A DNA stretch of 40,493 nucleotides, taken from Actinomycetota bacterium (GTDB lineage: Bacteria; Actinomycetota; Thermoleophilia; Solirubrobacterales; Solirubrobacteraceae). Under the pieces are notes generated by a model that had not been told where the DNA came from, did not search any database, and was given only the letters and a program-made list of their open reading frames with translations. Where the stretch lies: contig VAWY01000086.1 of NCBI GenBank assembly GCA_005888335.1, positions 1 through 40,493 of the forward strand, in the 5' to 3' direction. Below are positions 40,336-40,493 of the stretch, one piece after another (the first letter of the stretch is position 1; each line of letters begins with the position of its first letter). The translations under genes were made by a program, and so were the position numbers.

Positions 40336-40493
40336 TCAGCGCGCGGAGGCGCCGCCGGCGACCCGCAAGCGTCCGCTGGCGTGCTCGCGGGCTTCTGCGC
40401 CCGCGACCAGGTGATCGATGTGCGAGGCGGCCTCTCGCCGCTGATGGCGCCAGTCGACGAACGACCATCCGTACAGCCACAACGCTGCCTTCT
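40336..40493 (-). CDS. WSFVDWR-family small protein, C-terminal part (runs off the right edge)
   Basis: The visible 51 residues read KAALWLYGWSFVDWRHQRRE followed by AASHIDHLVAGAEAREHASG and end GGASAR. WSFVDWRxQRREAxxHID is shared with the protein starting at 33431. The N-terminus lies beyond the window. The gene precedes the copy B ADALLFDE gene by 6 nt. Function unknown. Confidence 0.7.
   Translation of the reverse strand, partial: KAALWLYGWSFVDWRHQRREAASHIDHLVAGAEAREHASGRLRVAGGASAR

Overview
The window looks like chromosomal DNA of a very G+C-rich actinobacterium. GTG and TTG starts are frequent. Housekeeping genes sit in tight operons joined by 4-bp stop/start overlaps. Many first genes of operons have a TANNNT -10 box 5-10 nt before the start codon and no Shine-Dalgarno, as expected for leaderless mRNAs. 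Gene content (MhuD-type haem oxygenase, alaS-ruvX-mltG-aroE, an aroK-aroB fusion, GAF-HDOD-LuxR protein) suggests Thermoleophilia/Solirubrobacterales. That assignment is inference from family knowledge, not from a 16S gene or a search.

Layout. 1-5.5 kb: small metabolic and stress enzymes (DUF1801 fragment, VOC protein, MhuD-like haem oxygenase, SDR epimerase, two SnoaL-fold proteins, a MarR-GNAT fusion with a candidate operator, flavin reductase, Usp-like protein). 5.6-9.9 kb (minus): shikimate operon aroC, aroKB fusion, aroQ, then an M24 peptidase. 10-14 kb: small zinc protein, a secreted protein of unknown family, MFS exporter, glutamyl-Q tRNA(Asp) synthetase, small membrane protein. 14-21.1 kb: RNase D (apparent ATC start) convergent with alaS-ruvX-mltG-aroE. 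21.2-28.4 kb: GAF-HDOD-LuxR regulator, an IscU-MnmA fusion, a GGDEF remnant, and the operon membrane protein-MBL hydrolase-hisS-aspS. 28.5-31.9 kb: secreted TIM-barrel/peptidoglycan-binding protein, formimidoyltransferase, secreted endonuclease/phosphatase-family protein, tRNA(CAT).

32-40.5 kb is accessory in character: a NarL-type response regulator, an RpoD-family sigma factor without region 1.1, very small proteins (zinc ribbons, YegP-like), two copies of an uncharacterised pair of small genes that bracket the region, and a three-gene carbohydrate cluster (GT4 with an extra C-terminal domain, GT4, GH130). Most of these genes have recognisable ribosome-binding sites.

Themes. Translation and tRNA quality (alaS, aspS, hisS, gluQ, mnmA, rnd, a tRNA) and aromatic amino acid synthesis (aroC, aroKB, aroQ, aroE) dominate the core part. 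The points most worth a second look are the repeated pair of small genes, a bipartite hairpin element found right after two stop codons, the IscU-MnmA fusion missing the third IscU cysteine, the ATC start of RNase D, and the leaderless promoter pattern. No CRISPR array, insertion sequence, phage module or integrase was seen.
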